A stretch of DNA of 64,000 bases from Dasyornis broadbenti. Taxonomy: Eukaryota > Chordata > Aves > Passeriformes > Dasyornithidae. The stretch lies in the NCBI GenBank assembly GCA_013397935.1, contig VZRN01002231.1, positions 346,943 through 410,942 on the forward strand, in the 5' to 3' direction. Positions 61,631 to 64,000 of the stretch are shown here, one piece after another. The stretch's first letter is position 1. Each line of letters begins with the position of its first letter. Below the pieces are notes generated by a model. That model searched no databases. It had not been told where the DNA came from and was given only the letters and a program-made list of their open reading frames with translations. The position numbers and the translations under genes are program-made.

Positions 61631-61648
61631 TTCTCTTCTCTTCTCTTC
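61631..61648 (+). repeat. (TTCTC)n tract in 3' UTR
   Basis: ttctcttctcttctcttc, three and a half pentamer units. A CU-rich RNA tract that may bind PTB-type proteins. No further evidence. Confidence 0.75.
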
Positions 61649-61938
61649 GTCGGGATGCTTTTTTCAGCCAATCTGGACACTTCTTTATACTCTCTTCCCT
61701 TTCTTTTCTGGGTAGAAGCCGCTTCCCCCCCTCCCTGCCACCGCCACAACACCACTCCCTTCCCCTCCCAGATTGCCTCTCAAGGTAGAAGGATTTTAAG
61801 GAGGAAAAGCAAAAATCCACCATCACCATGCAAACCAACCCCAGAGCAGTGTACAGTCTCATGCTGGCTGTCTTTCTGAGGAGCCACAAACGTACCTCAG
61901 TCAGGCCTCACCCCCTGGCTAGCAGGCCCCCTGTTCCC

Positions 61939-61957
61939 CTACCTCTCACGCTACCTC
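61939..61957 (+). promoter_or_regulatory. Paired let-7/miR-98 seed matches in 3' UTR
   Basis: CTACCTC at 61939-61945 and again at 61951-61957, starts 12 nt apart. Each is complementary to let-7 nucleotides 2-8. One such 7-mer is expected about 0.15 times in 2.5 kb, so two within 19 nt is unlikely by chance. They lie about 430 nt after the PBX1a stop. Confidence 0.45.
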
Positions 61958-63967
61958 TCCGTAGGGAATCGCCACTGTAGGGAATCTGCTCCCACCTCGT
62001 CTCTGCAGCCAGTGCTTCTCCTCCTGCACCCAGCCCTGCCCCAGTGAGCTGTCTCTCAGGTTCTGCAGGGACAGGTCAGATGGCACAGCTCCTGCTGAAG
62101 GAGCCAGCGTGCTCCCGTTGCTTCCAAAAGGTACCGTTCCCATTCCCAGCCCCAGGGAAACCGCCAGCACTTCCCAGTGCCAGCCCTACTCAGCCACACA
62201 TCCTGCTGGCTGCTGTGATCTGGATGAGCCACGAAACTCTTCCATCCTCCCTGCCTGTTGTTGGGGGAGACAGAGGTGGGTGAGAAGCCACCGTCACTGG
62301 TAACAGTGGTGCTGACACCTCCACGGATGCGTGTGGGATCAGGCATGGATGGCTGATGGGACACTAGCAGTTCTCTCAGAGCACCTAGAGAGGCTGGTGG
62401 TGGTGATTTCGTGGTGAGGGCAGTGTCACAGGGTGTTGGCTCCTGTTTGCGGGTGGTGCCATGCTGTAGGAGAGGAGGAGCTGAGTTCCCCAGTGCAGGC
62501 AGGATCCACAGAGGTTCGTGCCACCCCTGCATTCCCAAAGCCATGCTGAGCCTGTAGCGAGGGATGGGCAGCAGAATGCCAGAGGCTGGAAGTGCTGGGG
62601 TGAGTGTCTCGGGTGCTTTTGGTAGTGCCACAGGTTTGCTCTGTAGGATGGATGGGTGCCCCACTGCAGGATGTCTGAGTGCTGAAGCTGCTGGTTTTAT
62701 CGCAGAAGTCACCCTGGGCAGGGGCCATGGCAGAACTCAAGGGATTTTCTGGACATCTTTTCTAGTCCACTGTTAGGACAAGCAGTGGTGGCTGGCAAGC
62801 GAGGCTTCATCCTGCCCTTTCAGGCTGATGCTGGGAGGACTTGGCTTTCATGGAAGAGCAGGGAGAGGCAGCACCAGTTCCCCCGGGCAGCGGGCTGAAC
62901 TTTGTGCCAGGGTGGGACTTTTGGCCATTGGTTCTTCTGACAGGCACAAGGAGGCTGAACCAACCTGCATCAAGACCCTGGGTGTGGTGGGGACTGGTGT
63001 GGGCGCAGGATGTCTGGCACCTCGTGATGGATCCCAGTATCCCTTGGGATCAATACCTCACACTGTTGAATGTCCGAGCCCACCCTGCTTCTGCTGGTCT
63101 TGAGGGAACTGCCAGCGCAGAGCAACATTAAGCAGAAACCATTTAAAATGAGAGCTCTGCCAAAAATATTTCCACCCTTCTGCTAGAAAAAATAATAGTC
63201 CTTGGCCTGCAGGGCACAGTGGTGATGTGGCCCCAGGTTCCACACGCTGTCACCTTGCAGCACAGGGGCTTTATGTGTCCAGCAGTGACACTTCCTGCTC
63301 CTTTTGTGTCCATGCCTGGAGTGGGGACCCTGTGGCAGGATGTGACATGAGTGACATGGGGCTGCCTCTCCAGCTGTATGTTATGAGCATGGAGAAGGTT
63401 GTTTCCCTGCAAGGACAGTCGGGAGGTGCTGCCCACCTTCCCCAGCTCTCCACCTTCCCACTCTCCTCCTCGTCCCCTGGCCTCTCTCAGTGCTGTCTTT
63501 TGTCCACTTCCAGCTTATTTTACACAAATCTGTTCTGGCAAAGTGTTCCAGGAATGTGGGACTGGGTCAGGCCTGTTCTCCTGAGCCCAGCAGTGCCGTG
63601 CCTGCAGGAATGCCACTGCCCCACTTGGAAACCAGCTGGGAATGAGCCAAAACCACGGCTTGCAGGAGCCAGCCCACACTGGGGCTGTCCTGCCCTGCCC
63701 TGCTGCCCCTCCTGCCTGTCCCCTTGCCCAGGCTGGGCCCTTGCTCCTTCACGGTACTTTGCAAATCCCCTCCTGGGTTCCCCAGTTGGTCCCTCTAGTT
63801 TATGTTGGCATGGCTGCTTGCTTGCCTTTTTCTTTGCTTTATTTTATTTTTGGGTTTTGTTTCTCCTCCCTCATTCTCCTCCCCTGCTCCAGCCCCAAGT
63901 GTTGTGGGTTTTTTCTTCTTTTTTTATTATTATTTTTTTTTCTGCCCAGAAAAACCTGACTTCGATA

Positions 63968-64000
63968 CCAAAAAAACAAAACAAAACAAAACAAACAAAA
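63968..64000 (+). repeat. A-rich (AAAAC)n tract at window end
   Basis: aaaaaaacaaaacaaaacaa and on to the last base. It is genomic, preceded by a T-rich stretch (63910-63940), and could prime internally in oligo-dT cDNA libraries. Confidence 0.85.

Larger units (their letters stand above)
61507..64000 (+). other. PBX1: PBX1 3' UTR (continues past the window)
   Basis: Sequence directly after the PBX1a stop. No AATAAA or ATTAAA signal with a plausible downstream element was found before the window end, so the UTR likely extends further. Notable contents are a (TTCTC)n tract at about 61631-61648, two let-7 seed matches at 61939-61957, a short GTAGGGAATC duplication (61961-61970 and 61977-61986), and an A-rich end at 63968-64000. 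Assignment as UTR is by position. The exact end is unknown. Confidence 0.75.

Noticed and set aside
62056..62712. 218-codon minus-strand frame in the 3' UTR
   Set aside because: Antisense to the UTR, with no recognisable motif. Probably chance in GC-rich sequence.

Overview
The window is vertebrate nuclear DNA, almost certainly from a bird. It covers the 3' two thirds of PBX1, a TALE/PBC-class homeobox transcription factor gene, on the + strand. Seven coding exons (3 to 9 in human numbering) have consensus GT/AG boundaries and intact phase. Together they encode residues 89-430 of a 430-residue protein, if the unseen first two exons match the usual 88 residues. The bird assignment rests on three CR1 LINE tails of avian type, small downstream introns (about 1 to 7 kb), and the absence of Alu/L1-type repeats. 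No bacterial, viral or mobile-operon content is visible.

Layout: 1-38437 is the 3' part of the long intron 2. It is followed by exon 3 (38438-38682), exon 4 (41430-41620), exon 5 (42578-42713), exon 6 (45798-45957), exon 7 (53263-53375), exon 8 (54882-54971) and exon 9 (61414-61506, with the stop). The 3' UTR then runs to the window end, with no polyadenylation signal seen. Exon 7 is 113 bp. Skipping it shifts exon 8 into a frame that stops at 54926-54928, giving the short PBX1b tail, so both classical isoforms are encoded here. The promoter and exons 1-2 lie upstream of the window.

Most of the sequence is noncoding. Intron 2, and introns 6 and 8, contain scattered blocks that stand out from the GC-rich, repeat-poor background: AT-rich, rich in homeodomain cores, octamers and E-boxes, and free of interspersed repeats. 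They look like the conserved enhancers typical of developmental regulator genes, but conservation cannot be measured from one sequence. The most striking are a five-fold homeodomain-core cluster with a MEIS/PBX-like pair (19440-19690), a perfect 18-bp homeodomain palindrome (18542-18559), a PBX-HOX site followed by a MEIS core about 2 kb before exon 3 (36110-36260), and a GATA/MYB-like direct repeat (10196-10281). PBX1 protein binds such sites with HOX and MEIS partners, so autoregulation is a testable inference.

The other group of signals concerns RNA processing. There are pyrimidine tracts on both sides of alternative exon 7, a distant perfect TACTAAC, an A/C-only stretch in intron 7, and a tight pair of let-7 seed matches in the 3' UTR. 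I see no evidence of a wholly novel system. The novelty candidates are cis-regulatory.
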